Below, piece after piece: positions 1 through 11,951 of a stretch of DNA of 64,000 nt. The stretch comes from Eutypella sp. D-1 (lineage: Eukaryota; Ascomycota; Sordariomycetes; Xylariales; Diatrypaceae). The translations under genes and the position numbers were made by a program. The notes under the pieces were generated by a model. It had not been told where the DNA came from. It did no database searches and was given only the letters and a program-made list of their open reading frames with translations. The stretch is from positions 1,240,001 to 1,304,000 of the forward strand of contig JAJTTP010000009.1 of NCBI GenBank assembly GCA_023313575.1, given 5' to 3'. Each line of letters opens with the position of its first letter. Position 1 is the stretch's first letter.

Positions 1-441
1 AGAATCCTATTTCGATGGATACATGCAGCGTATGTTCCGTGGGTGGGAGGAAAGTGACGCGAGCACAGCGAAGGTGTGGACCGGAAGTAAGTGACTATCC
101 TGCGCCTCCGTCTTTCTATCACAAATGATGTAGACTCTGAGAGACGATCTAACTCATCTTTTGTCATGCCAGTAATGGGATACTCGGCTGATGGCCTCCC
201 CTATGTTGGAGCTGTCCCCGGGAGACGGAATCAATTTATCGTTGCTGGATTCACGGGACACGGTATGCCGCAGGCGTTCCTATGTGCGAAGGGAATCGCC
301 TCGATTGTACTTCAAGGGGTGGACTTTGAGGCTACAGGGATACCGAAAGTATTCGAAGTCACTAAAGAGAGGCTAAACGACACAAGGAATCTTGCTATTG
401 AGGCATGGGAAGCTGCCCAGAGGAGCTCGGAAACAACATAG
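1..441 (+). CDS. FAD-dependent oxidoreductase (DAO family), C-terminal part, cut by window edge
   Basis: This is the 3' end of a gene that starts left of the window. The partial exon <1..86 ends with the residues KVWTG. An 86-bp intron (87..172, GTAAGT..CAG) follows. The second exon, 173..441, completes the split codon as Ile and gives IMGYSADGLPYVG, then residues resembling FTGHGMPQAFLCAKG, and stops at TAG 439-441. The W(T/S)GIMG-S-DG-P-VG pattern followed by GHGMP is typical of the C-terminal FAD-binding half of fungal DAO-type flavoenzymes (amino-acid or opine oxidase-like). The substrate cannot be told because the Rossmann N-terminus is missing. The family call is fairly secure; the reaction is not. 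Confidence 0.85.
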
Positions 442-1934
442 CCCATGGGCATCATCTCGTCCGCCGAGACTCACCGGAAGGAGTGACAAGCACCTATTGA
501 CGAGTTTGGAACCCAAGGGACACAGCAGTGCTATGACTGGGCACAGGTTACATAGGAAGACAGGTTGCTGTTCATGCGTCACGTTCCCTTTAACATACCT
601 ACGTATATCGGGTTCGGGAAAAATTTACCAGCTGGGGGTTAGGATGTGAATGTGGCATCAAAGCGAGGCGGGGAATGATTTAAACCCCTTAATCTCGAGG
701 GTATTATTCCCCGTACTGGGTCCAGAGATCAGGGCCAGGCCGGCAAGCGGCAAGCGCGACACTCATAATGAGTGACTGCTCAAGTATTCACGCTGCTAGC
801 ACAAAACGTTTCCTGGTATCATCTAAGCAAAATGCCTATATATGACTAGTCATTTTCTATCCAGTGAGGGAGAAACCCGAATACGTAATGGGTAAGCCGG
901 AATTGCTAACCTATACCATAGTTATCCCACCCTACCTGATAGAAAATGGATGGCGTCGCTTGCGTGTGCGTCGCATTCCGTCTCGGCTAGGTGATGCAAC
1001 AGCGGGAAGATAGGGTGTTGCGGTATAACGTTGTATTAGGCCCTCCATTAGTATCTAGCTGATGCGTACTCTAGGTATATCACATTTGTACTGGCAGGGG
1101 TATCAAAATAGGGGCTGCAATACTTCCGGGCGGGCTTCGAACTACATTATAAGAATAGAGAAATAAAAACATATAAATTCAATTAAAATAGAGATAAAAT
1201 AAAATATAATACTGGCTCGCCGTTTATCTCTTCGCAGTATTTTCGGAAATGCCAAAGACTCTGCCCGAGATTGAGCGCAGGAGAGAAAAGGGCCGAGCCA
1301 GCGAAGAAGTATCTTCATCTCTTACGGCGGGGGAGACCGCTAGGTTCATTAGCTCAGCTATCAGTCACCCCCGGGCCACCCCCTCATCGCAGATATTTCG
1401 GGGTGGATCAGGCTCTAGCCAAGTCCCATGGGGTAACTAAGCCTTGGTAGGCGGGTAAATCCGTCGTGAAAAGAAAGCATCTCTCCGATCTAGGTTCCCA
1501 CTGCTCCGGCATCCACATGACATCTTATAACGTCCGCGGTGTAGTATTAGTATAAGCCTAAGTAAAGAGAGGTACAATAGTAGCGCGAGCGACCGCCTAT
1601 GTCTGTGGAGGGGAGTGGAAGAAGACGGGATAAAGTCTGGACCGTGCTCGACTTTTGGTGATGGTTTTGAGGGTCAAATGACGGTTTTCCCGGCACAACT
1701 GCAGAACGACCCGGCGGTAAGATCCCCAATGAACGCGTGACCAGCAAGAGTGCATCTTTACTAGGATTTACCGAGCCTAGCCAGGAAAGCCCTGAAGACC
1801 TTAGTACCTCGGAAGTAGGTAAAAAATTCAACTGGTAAGTAGTTGTCGTCTTTGGAAGGCCTTGAAGACTATGATATAGGCTACGTACAAATGACCCAAG
1901 GTGACCGTGATGATGAGTACCACCGAATCCAGGA
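442..1934. other. Intergenic, convergent 3' ends
   Basis: Spacer between the end of the flavoenzyme gene (+) and the end of the CHY gene (-). It contains an AT-rich patch at about 1140-1215. Short open frames here (for example 1249-1440 and 1547-1975) have no recognisable protein features and no convincing splice context. I see no RNA gene. Confidence 0.6.
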
Positions 1935-4118
1935 TTAGACAGATAGATTAGTTCTTTTAGCGTCACCAACACCACCCGTCGCCCCTCCCCCGGCGCGGCG
2001 ATACTTCCTCTTGTCCTTCCGGCTCATGAGTGTCCGGTCCCTGGTACCCCTACCACCTTCCCAGAAGCCTCTACCCTTCTTCCCGATGACGCTCCGACCG
2101 CAAAAGCCGCACGCGTCGACGGCGTAGTTTTGTTCGCGACTACACCAGCCACAGATCATGCGGTTGGCCCACTCCTGAAGGTGGTCTTCGGCGGCGTCGT
2201 GGCACCGGTCGCATGGGTGTACCTTCCCACAGCACGAGAACCTGAACCACCGATAGGAACGTCGGTAGTGCGCGCAGGTGCCGCGTCCGGGGAGCGGTTC
2301 TCCCGCATGTAGCCCTAATTTTTCCTGCCGCCTCCGTGGGCCCGTCGTCGGTGGCGCCGCCGCCCCCGGGGTAATGGCGAGGAATTTAACATCTGGTATC
2401 TTAAAGGTGAACTTCCCGTGGCAATCTCGGCATACGTTGGTCGTGACCTCGCCACGTACCGACACAAGTCCCGGGGCCGGAGTGGAACACTTCGAGCATG
2501 TCGGCACGAAAGTGCTGGATAGTCGCTCGTTAATAAAAGCACAGAAGTATAACAGAGAAGCGAATTAGAAAGGGACAGGAAGTATCAAGGTCCAAGCTTA
2601 CCTAGGTAACATATCAGCTACAGTGCAGCCGGAAATGTCGATGAACCCGGCTCTGACCGAGCCCTGGTGGACCATCTCCGGGCGGAACTTGGTCGTAAAC
2701 GTCGTGGCGCACTTCTTACAGCTTCCAACCTTCTCCACTTCGGGACGTAGACCAGCGATCTCATTGAGTGTCCTGCAACGCTCGCACTTGACACTGAGGC
2801 TCAAGACCGAGACCTGGAACAGCTCTATGCTGTGTAATTCAATGGACGGGAATGAAATGGCTGTCCCTCTCTCCACTTGCTGCGCAGGTCTCGAGGCAGC
2901 GTTCTGCGGGAAGACCGCCACGCCGCCGTCCTCGGACTCATCTGAGTCCCAGGAAGAGTGTTCTTCAGAGTCTTCAGATTCTCCCTGTTCCTCCCCGAAG
3001 CCCCACTCAGGCGGCCGCGGAATTACAAGAATGTGACTTTTGCTATCTACATTACCGCTCTTGAGACTGGCGCCCTGGTCGTCATGGGTCTCGGCAGAGC
3101 TGGTCTTCGCAGCTGCAGCTGCAGCCGCTCGTTGTGAAGATTCTTGTGCCTGCTTGGCTAAGACGTGCAAGTTTTGAGACAAATAATTGAGATGGCTTGT
3201 TAATGTAAGCTGGCGCTGTTGAGCGGCCCTGGCTGCAAATGTCTCTTCTATAGCCTCGGCGTCTTCTGACTCTGCATCGTTCAGAAGAATTCGGAGCTGT
3301 TGTAAGGGATAAAGTAACGGCACGATGACTTGGACAGACTGTATATTCCGTAGGCCAAGGGGTAATTCAGACCGTCTCTTAGGTTCTAAGGGTAGGGTGT
3401 AAACAATCCCGTCAGCCGATTTCTGATACGAAGGCATGCGACCCATGCGAGCCTCGAGTTGCCTGATATCCTGGGCTCTTCTTGCCTTAGCACTATCGAT
3501 CTCATCCTTGGTGAAAGACTCATCGGGCACATATGGTCTGCGTGGCGTTGGGGCAGGTGACTGAGACTGAGGGACTGTATTTATAGGGGCCGATTGCCCA
3601 GGGAGCACCGTAGAAGCACTTTCAAGATGCCTCGTATCTTTAAAAGATACGAGGGTGACGGTGTCTGTTTTCTTCTCAGAGAGAAAAGCCTCCAGGTTCC
3701 GATCGAGGGCGTTAGTGATTACGAGCAGGGTGGCGCCTTGCTTTTCCTGGGCGAGTCGCTCCCACCCTCGCTCGATATTGATACCGAAGCCGCGAGGGAT
3801 ATCGCTGTTCTTTACCCGGAGCACGGGAAGGCTATCCGGGTAGGAAGCTGGGATCTGGAGCTCGCATTCCAGGAAGTCAAGCTCGAAAGGAAAATCTGGA
3901 TCCGAAGGCTTGAGCCGGAAAACTAGGTTGGTGGTACCGTTCCGGAGGTCGTTCTGTTTGGCGGAGAAACGTTTCTTCATCTGGTCGATCTGGTACCTCC
4001 GTGGATCCTCGGCCTGGGCACTCGGGATGGGCTTCGGCACTATCCGGCTTGGCGAGGCTGCAGTAACAGCTTGATGGCTATTAGGAACGCCGTCGGGTAG
4101 CTTGCTAGTGGATATCAT
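1935..4118 (-). CDS. CHY zinc-finger domain protein with RWD-like N-terminal region
   Basis: Two exons, complement(1935..2514, 2602..4118), about 698 aa. The 87-bp intron (2515..2601, GTAAGC..CAG) joins MLP to STFVPTCSKC in frame. The first ATG is at 4118; the frame extends upstream only through a GTG codon. Residues about 40-165 resemble an RWD/UBC-like fold (FELDFLECELQIPASYP). The middle is acidic and Ser-rich. The C-terminal part has paired zinc-binding cysteines (CERC..CKKC, CSKC..CRDC) and then the CHY finger: GTCAHY, CCGKVHPCDRCH, ICGWCSREQ, CGFCG. It ends in a basic, glycine-rich tail with MSRKDKRKYRR. CHY fingers bind three zinc ions; in related proteins (for example RCHY1-type E3 ligases, yeast Hot13) they serve ubiquitination or mitochondrial redox roles. 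This protein has no RING finger, so a ligase role is not implied. Family call is strong, function unknown. Confidence 0.9.
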
Positions 4119-7100
4119 GGCGGGTTTACTCTGAACTAGCACGTGCGATTTTAGAGAAGGGCTATTGATGAGAAGAAGAAAAAAGGGGGGGGTGGGGGGC
4201 TAGTAGTCAGGCAGTAAAGGAGTAAAGGGGTAACAGAGAGACCCTAAGCAAGCTACTTAGGTATGAACGGCAGCAGCACTGATTGGCTGACGGCTGGAGT
4301 TTATTAGGGGGGGGGGGTCCAGGGCCTAATACAATGAGATGTTTTGCTGGCTTATGGAAGACCCGAAAGACACCGAGGATGCCTTGATAGGTAATATAAG
4401 TAATATGAATTATTTAATTCCAAGGACGAATCCGAAGCTCTGCCAATGTATTGATTTGATTGTGGCAATAATTAGTTCATTGATGAAATGACACACCAAG
4501 AAGAATGAGTCAAAATTAGATGGTTTAGCAACAAAATGATTCATCGTGGCTTCAGCTCTCCGGCTCTCTTAAACTATCCATGCACATAAAGGGGAGGAAT
4601 GTAGTTTAGGTACTTAGGTACTTACTTACCCGGCAGGACGGATACATGTACTATAGTAACTTTCATGCCGGCTGTTGTCACCTGCAAGTAATCAAGCCTG
4701 TCGTGTAATACTTAGCTTGGAGGTTATAAGTTACAGCATTGCTACCGAGTACAAAGGGCAGAAAGGGGCAAAAAGCATTAGGCATATAGTGTACACTACT
4801 ATTCGATATGGCCCCGGCGTAAGGATCACTTGGTTGCTTGAGTGCAGGTGACCCTAAGTAAAACGAACACTTCTCGCGGACAGAGACAGACAAACAGACC
4901 AGTGAACGATTTCTGCTGGAACCATCTGGGCGCGCTGCTCATGCCGAAGATACGGTGGCAGTTGATGATTTGATTATGTCGTTGCACGTCATGAAGCCAT
5001 CTCGGTCATCGCCTTAGCTTAAAACAGGACCAGGTTACCAACTCGGTCTCAACGCCACAACACCCTGAATGTGGCAAGCCTCGTCGGGGTGTTGAAGATC
5101 TACCGAGTTAGCATTGGATCAACTAACATCGAGCGGCCTGCACAACGCAGCACGGCACATGCCTTGCAGTAGCTCTACTTCGTATCGAAGAGCTATCAGG
5201 CCTTAGCCATGTTCTGCTAACGTATCACGAATAGAAAGGGCGATACACCGAAGCCTGGTAGTTCGTGATTCGTGCTAAGGTTAAATAGAAGGGCACGGGC
5301 AGCCCGATTTCGTATGCAATATTCGCATCACATGGAGCCGGGGGCCCAGCGCCACAGAGGACAGGAGGTATGTACACTATACTATGTAGGAGGCAAAGCG
5401 GAGGCACGCAAGAATTATCTCCGCCGCGCGTTGCGTCGCTGCTTGGTGCCAAGATAGAAAAATGAGAACAATTGGAATAAAATAAAAACAATAAAATTTA
5501 TTCCTTATCAATCAATTCGGAATATTACTCAGTCGATGTCACGTCGGCAAAGATACTTGATCGAATCTGGCCTCGAATATTCGAATAATCCCAGATTGTC
5601 GGGAGCATGAACTGCATGTCTCTCGCATTACACTTTATTGGTGAAGAGTGACTGCCAACTCATCGATATAGCAGCAGATGACCTCCCTAATGTCCCCCAT
5701 CAACTTGAGGCGGTGAGATTGGTGGGATTGGAGGGTTACATTATCTAGGCTGGTAACCTCGGATCACACCAACTCAGCTCCCGTTGGAGGATTTGTCTCA
5801 GGGCGTGGGGGACGGGAGGGGAAGGCCGGTGAGGCATACCTGCTACCATGTCTACATGTAGAACCATCCCGCGCTGTTACAGACTCGCTGGATTTGGCAC
5901 AGGCAATTCAAGCGGCAAAATGACCGATAGCCATGTGATGGATTCAGGTATGGCAAGATGAATTGGCCATTCCGTATAATCAAGCAAATGTATAGCAGTA
6001 GGTAGGTACGCTAGGTATACTAGGTTAGCCATGAGGCATATCCTGACCTCAGGGCTATAATCTAACTGGAGACTTTCCGAAGTCAAGTGAGTCAATCCGT
6101 GCATTTGTTGTCAACAGGCTAGTTAGTTGTTATATTGCGTCAACGTGAACGTGAACGTGGATGTGAACGCCATCGGGTCAACGATGCGGCCACCACGACC
6201 CTTGGGCTTGACCAAGATGCCCAAGTACCTGGGTAAGTAACTAGCAACCGTAGGGCGTTTGACGGTTTTCAGATGAGATTCTATGTCGTTCGATCAACAA
6301 CCTCACAAACTATCAATAGGTATGATGAATTGGTGGGTTACCTGCAGACGTGCTCGATTAAGCTGCCACAGTCAGGAGGTTAGTAATATTAGTAAACACA
6401 AGTAAATATAAGAGGGCTGCAAGCAAAAATAGATCATCTGAGACTACACCTTTACAGCTGGAGCCGATCATGTTCAAACCCCGACCAATGCGAACCTCAT
6501 AGTGGAAAGATGAGGTCAACCTTGAAGAAAGCGAGTAAATCAATTGCGAGGGGAGAAAGGAGAAAGCCCCGAGGCCGTGGAAAAGGCGGCAAGGCTTGCT
6601 TGACTGCCTACCACCTACCCACCTACCTACATACCTGCCTACCCAGTAGGTTACCTACCTACCTAAGTATCAACCGGTGGTGGCCGCTGACTGCTGACTA
6701 CTTCAGTACGTAACGTCAGCTTAATAAGTAAGTTACCTGTTGAACGACCTGCCTATCTGTACAGACAGAGAAGTGACAGTGTACCTAGGTAGGTACCTAA
6801 GTAGGTAAGCAGACGGCAGGTAAGCCAGTAGTAGCCCTATCAATGGCTGATGCAACTGCGCCATAATAAGCGGACGTTTTCACGTCGTACCTAACCCCAA
6901 CCCCAAGTTTCTTATGTGTCGGGGCCCCGGGAAAAGGCAAAATGGAGGTCAGCCACCCGTAGACTACCTAGGTATCTAGCTCCTAAGTAGGTACATATGA
7001 GGTGCTGTGGGCGGGCCGACAGGGCTTAAGAGAACCTACATACAAGGTACTTGGTTGCCTGGTTTGGAGGGTGAATGCTTCCCTTGTATGTATGTATGCG

Positions 7101-7384
7101 TATATGTGTATGTCTCTGTGGGTGTGCCCTCTTCTCAGATCGATATTTATTATTTATTTGTTTGAATATTTTAATATATATTTCGGTTGATAAATATTTT
7201 ATTTCCAATATTTCTAATTACAATTTCTTTTCCCCTTTAAATTATGTTTGTAACCAGGTAACGGTGCCCAGGTGGTTACTCGATCACCTGGTTTTGCTAT
7301 ATGTGCATCTACTTAGGTACTTGTCCATGTAGGTACTTAGTCTACCTAGGTAGGTACCTAACGGAGTAGGCCCCTCCAAAGGTA
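4119..7384. other. Long intergenic region with G-runs and CCTA/TAGG motifs
   Basis: No supported gene. G-rich runs lie at 4185-4192 and 4307-4317 (11 G). Many copies of a TACCTAGGTA-type motif occur near 6600-6990 and 7310-7360, partly as tandem CTAC/CCTA tetranucleotides at 6610-6665. A perfect 7-bp hairpin arm pair (CCAGGTG 7268-7274 / CACCTGG 7285-7291) sits just left of the AT-rich element. Small open frames here look random. Confidence 0.6.
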
Positions 7385-8270
7385 CTATAGCGCGTCAGGG
7401 GGGTTTTTAAATATCGTATTAAAGGATTTGTTAAAGCCATAACATGGCCACGTCAGTAAAAGATACTTTTTAAAGCTCGAAATAATAATGGTAAATATGT
7501 ACAGGCTAAAACTTTATTAAGTACCCAGTACCTTTTAAAAATGTGTTTATTTAAGCAGGTAATAAATTTTATATAAATAATAACAAGTTATAGCCATTTT
7601 AAGCTAGCCACCTTTTTAAATCGGCTTTATTATTTTAAATGCCTTTTTTTTAAATGGGAATATTATTTTAAGCTAGCCACTTTTTTAAATAAGTAACACT
7701 TATTAAAATAATAAGTATAACCTATTTTAAATAAATGGTTTAAATTATATAAATTAAGTTAAAAAATTAACTTTATAATTTAATTTAATAATTTAATAAC
7801 GTAACGATATAGCTTTTTAATTTAAATAACTTAGCTTAAATAATATTAAATTAAATAAATAAACCGTTTAATTTTAACTTATGCTTATTTAATATAATAA
7901 CCTTTATATTATAATAACTTATAAAATAATAACTTAAATAAAGCGGTTTATATTTTAAATAAAAAAACATATTTATAATATATATTTTTACATTAATTAA
8001 TTAATTTTTTTTATCTTTAATTTATATATAATATAATGTTTTACTTAAAAAACATATATAAATAAAATAAGTATTTAAAGATATAAAGTATTATTTATTT
8101 AACGCGGTTTCCAGACCCACATTTTATTTTAAGCCAGAACACTATTTTTAATTAACAGAATGATTAAGCCCGTAAATATTTATGGGAAGTTTTTCGCGCT
8201 AAAAGGGTGTGCTTTGCCGCAAATCACCATTATCACGATTTTTAAAACCCCCCCTGACGCCCTATGGTAG
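7385..8270. mobile_element. Degraded TIR element (Tc1/mariner-like or MITE), AT-rich, no coding capacity
   Basis: The left end at 7385 reads CTATAGCGCGTCAGGGGGG followed by TTTTTAAATATCGT. The reverse complement of the right end at 8270 reads CTACCATAGGGCGTCAGGGG, then GGGTTTTAAAAATCGT. With a 3-nt gap the arms match over about 30 positions. Both ends are flanked by TA (7383-7384 and 8271-8272), which fits TA target duplication of the Tc1/mariner superfamily. The 886-bp interior is very AT-rich with long runs of TTTAAATAA and stops in every frame, the look of repeat-induced point mutation. An internal direct repeat (ATTTTAAGCTAGCCAC..) occurs at 7596-7621 and 7665-7690. The superfamily assignment rests only on the TIR and TA flanks. 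Confidence 0.7.
7596..7690. repeat. Internal direct repeat within the AT-rich element
   Basis: Two near-identical copies of about 26 bp starting ATTTTAAGCTAGCCAC lie at 7596-7621 and 7665-7690, inside the TIR element. They differ by a C/T transition and may be remnants of a subterminal repeat. Confidence 0.6.
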
Positions 8271-11077
8271 TACACGAGGTCCTTTTGGCCTTGATATTTC
8301 CCAGTGAAGCTGCCGGGCCGTCTCCTTAATCCCTTTACCCGGCCACACATATCATACCTTAGTACCTAGGTACCTATTGATTGGAAGACAACCACGCTCC
8401 TCCTCCCTTCCCAAATGACGTAGCACACCAAAGATTCACAAAGCACGGCTTGTCTTGATACCAAACGACGAATGGCGCGCAGCCAGCTGTTGCCAGTGAA
8501 CTCTTCCCGGGTCCCAGTAAACCTTTTGCGAATGGGATTGGCGAGATCTTAATCAGCCTCAATCCAGGGCTGTTCGTCATGTCCTTGTTTGGGGAATCAC
8601 GAGCTCGTAAAGGTGGTGGCCTCATCGAACAGATCGAGATACGGACTACATCCTCAACACCCTCCTCCGTATGTGGCCAACGCTTCTAGAAGAAGGACGA
8701 ACGTCGGTCCCGGCCTGTCCAGCTATCAGACACCCAACGTGGAGTCGATGGTGGTTGCACATGCCCAGACGGCGTTATTGATGATACAGCGGCTCTAACA
8801 TATTAACTTAGTATGCATACCTGTAGACATATCATCACCTCAGCCTATACCGATTATGTGGTCTAGAGTAGATCATTCCTCACGATAACACACCACCACC
8901 GGCAAGACATGTGCTCAATGGATCGAGATTGCATCTTCATGATATCGTGCCAGCTAACACGATTTATTGCTGGTGATACGATACACTCAATGTTTTCATG
9001 TGACCTGTGACCCCTATCTACAGTGGAAGGGCAGCCTTCATCCATGAACCTTCCCCGGTGCATATCGCCTTACTTCCGGAACTGGGGTCAAAGGAGGTCA
9101 TCAACTAGAGGTACCTTTACTCCCAAACCCCAAATCCTTAACGGCCGCCTAGGGCATAACTGGGGACGATTGTCGGTTTCATGATGGAATCACATTAGGG
9201 ATAAGGGGCGTTCTAGCCCTAACTGTTTGCCCGAAAGGCCAGCTGATGGCTTCTCCTACCGGCTCATGACATGGAAGGAAGGTGGCTTTATCTAAGCGGT
9301 CGAAGCTCATATGGCCAGAACTAGCCTCTGGCGTGATGTTGTCGATAACGGCTTGTTTTCATCGCTGGCGGCTTCGAAGGTCTCCGTCTCGTTTTTAGTT
9401 TTCTAGGACTTAGAACTGCCCTTAGGTGGTTGAGATGTTCCCTTCAAGGGGCTGAAAGCTCGGCGGGGGCACCAGCAATATGTTGAAGCTGAAGTTGATG
9501 GTGAAGTCGCTCCTCAGCATCAGAAAACATAGCTCTATGCGAGGGATTGCCATATATAGAGGTGTTCTAGCCAGTCTAAACATCTTTCATCGATTTCGAA
9601 CAGTTTCTAAATTCATTTCCACATGAAGGCCCCGAATTCAATACTAGATAAATGGCTTGACTGGGAGGCGTAGCTTCTTCTCTATAAAGCCAGTAACCCC
9701 TGGCCCACTGCCCAGTTGTTTCTGAACACACCGAGCTTAGAGGCGAGATTGGGCCGGCGTACCAGTAACCTCATTCCCGGAATGAAACGTATCACACTTC
9801 CGCTCACATCGAGGCTACAGCATTATTACAACTCGCCTGCGTAGTTCAAGGGGATACAATTCAGCGACCCTACTGCCTCATTCCGACCCTCTCCAACTTT
9901 ATTCGCGGGCATGTAGGCAAGCAGACAAGCCTCGAATGCGTGGCAATACTTTAGTAATCAATATGACAGACGTGCTCCACGCTCCTGATTCAGGGGGAGT
10001 ATGCGTGGAAGGAAAAGAAGGGGTCGACATTAAACCATATATTCTAGCCCCCCTTCCAGTATCATGCCGCTCTCAATTCGTGCTATTTGTGCTGGCTACA
10101 CCTGCTATCCCATTCACGATTCCTTAGGGCTAGAATATTGTAAGCTCCGGTGATATAGCCTTGCGAAAACCCAGGTTATACTATGGGGAAGGACGACAAG
10201 TCGCTCGTCTACGTATCGGCGATTGAAAGCAACAGAATCCTTGGCTGATTGGTGGAGGGTCCTTTCCATAGGTTGGCAGTAAGCCGTCGACAACTTGCCT
10301 TGTCTAGCAAGACTAGGACGCATAGCCACCAGAGTTTCCCTTGGGAACCTATGATTGACTTCTCGGTACGAATGACACAGTATCATACCGTCGAATAACG
10401 CCATATAACCCTGAAAGATCTGAACCCTAAGTGGAATAGCCAAGCCCACCTGTCTACAGTCCAATGTACTTTGTATATTGTAGTAAGTGCTTCGGGTACT
10501 TACGATGGCGAGCTTCTCGTAGGGAACAGGTGAACTTAAAGGGGGAATGGCGATGAGGAATTAAACTTAGTTCGGCAGCGTGGAAGGGTGTTCGAAACAG
10601 ACAACACGAACTATGATAGAACAATGACGACAAGCACTCGAGGTGAACACAGACGAATCGTTATCGAGAAGCCCAAACACCAATATGAACGAAAGCCAGA
10701 AGTGTAGTATTAAGGTGTAGTTGTTGACCCTACTGATAGGCTCCTCGTCATTGTACAAGATAGACGGGACCCAGACTCTTCACTTGGCACAAATGTCCAT
10801 GGGCTATGGACACTATGCGTAGAGAGGTGGTGCTCTTCTGGTGAGTATGCGAAGTGAGGTGTAAGATTGGGGGATAGTTATTAGGAACTCGTGAATAGTG
10901 CAATCGGTCGTGCCGGCATATGACAGCACCGTTTTGTGATTTATCTATACTGTGTCTAATTATGCGCCGTCTGGCGAGTATCTCTATCCTGTCTATATAT
11001 GTTTGCGAGGGGGTGCGGCAAGTCTCTGTTCAGATACAACAGGACCGCCGCTTCAGGTACACTATACCAGGACGTCT
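8271..11077. other. Intergenic region without a supported gene
   Basis: 2.8 kb right of the element. A CTTAGTACCTAGGTACCTA motif lies at about 8356-8376. Open frames such as 9936-10127 (+) and 10114-10464 (-) lack recognisable motifs, and intron joining does not extend them. Parts of 9300-9550 on the minus strand look faintly coding but carry stops; this may be decayed sequence. Confidence 0.5.
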
Positions 11078-11951
11078 CTAGGAGGAAGAGTTTTGCGCAA
11101 TGAACTTGAGCGCAGCGTCATGCTCTTTTTTCATCGTTTCTTTGTAGGCTTCCTGAAGCTGAACCTGCTCCGCGCGGGTGAGAGGGATCTCGCTTCCGCG
11201 ACGGCGGCGCCAGCTCGGACTCGTCTCCTTGAGCGACGCATTGGGGTCCTTGCCCTCGGGATCTGCAAACTCATACGAGCGCAACTCCGTGTTTTCCCAA
11301 CCGGTACCTGCGCATTAGGTTAGAAGGTTGATGCTGCGCCGGATTCGGGCCAGGTTTTTGTAACGAAGGGGAATCGTCATTGATGGGTTTGAGTCATGGC
11401 GCACCTCTTCCGTGATCGATCCCACTCCAATCTTCTGTCAGGAAATGCAGGATACCACCGTGAGTGACCAGGACGACCTGAGCGTCTTCCCCGGCGCCCT
11501 TGACCAGCTCCCGCAGCCAAACCCTGACGTCCCTCGCCCTCGCCTCGAGCTTGGAAGCAACGGGGAAAAACTTGCTGCTCTCGGACTTGTCGTTCCAGCC
11601 CGGAGTAAGCAGGCTGAAGTCAACCTGCTCGCTGAACTCTGCCTTCAACGTGTCCGGGTCGGTGCCGACATCGCAGGGAAGTATGGACACCTCCTGGGCC
11701 TCGGGGATGGCGATGACCTTCTTCCCCGACTGGACGGCGGGGGCGAAAGAGCGCAGACAGGTGTGCAAGGTCCGACGCATAGGCGATGCAGCAAGATGAG
11801 TGATCTTGTCGTGCGCAGGGAAGCGCTTGCACAGCTCGTCGCACTGGGACTCTCCCAGGGGAGTGAGGAGAGGGTCCTTCAGCTGCTGATTCTCATCGCT
11901 GAGGTTATGGAAACCCTGCGCATGGCGGACGAGATGGATGATAGGGGCCAT
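11078..11951 (-). CDS. Histidine phosphatase superfamily (phosphoglycerate mutase-like) protein
   Basis: Two exons, complement(11078..11307, 11405..11951), 258 aa. The 97-bp intron (11308..11404, GTGCGC..CAG) joins DHGRG to TGWENTEL in phase 1. The N-terminus HLVRHAQGFHNL carries the catalytic Arg-His pair in RHAQ form rather than the classical RHG. SPMRRTLHT supplies the second phosphate-binding arginine, and VLVTHGGILHFL the second catalytic histidine. The product is a typical fungal cytosolic phosphatase of the branch-1 histidine phosphatases, with no signal peptide seen. The C-terminus is a charged helix rich in Glu and Lys. Substrate is unknown; similar proteins are annotated as phosphoglycerate mutase family but most are phosphatases. 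It is divergent from the 14.75-kb gene across 2.8 kb. Confidence 0.92.
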
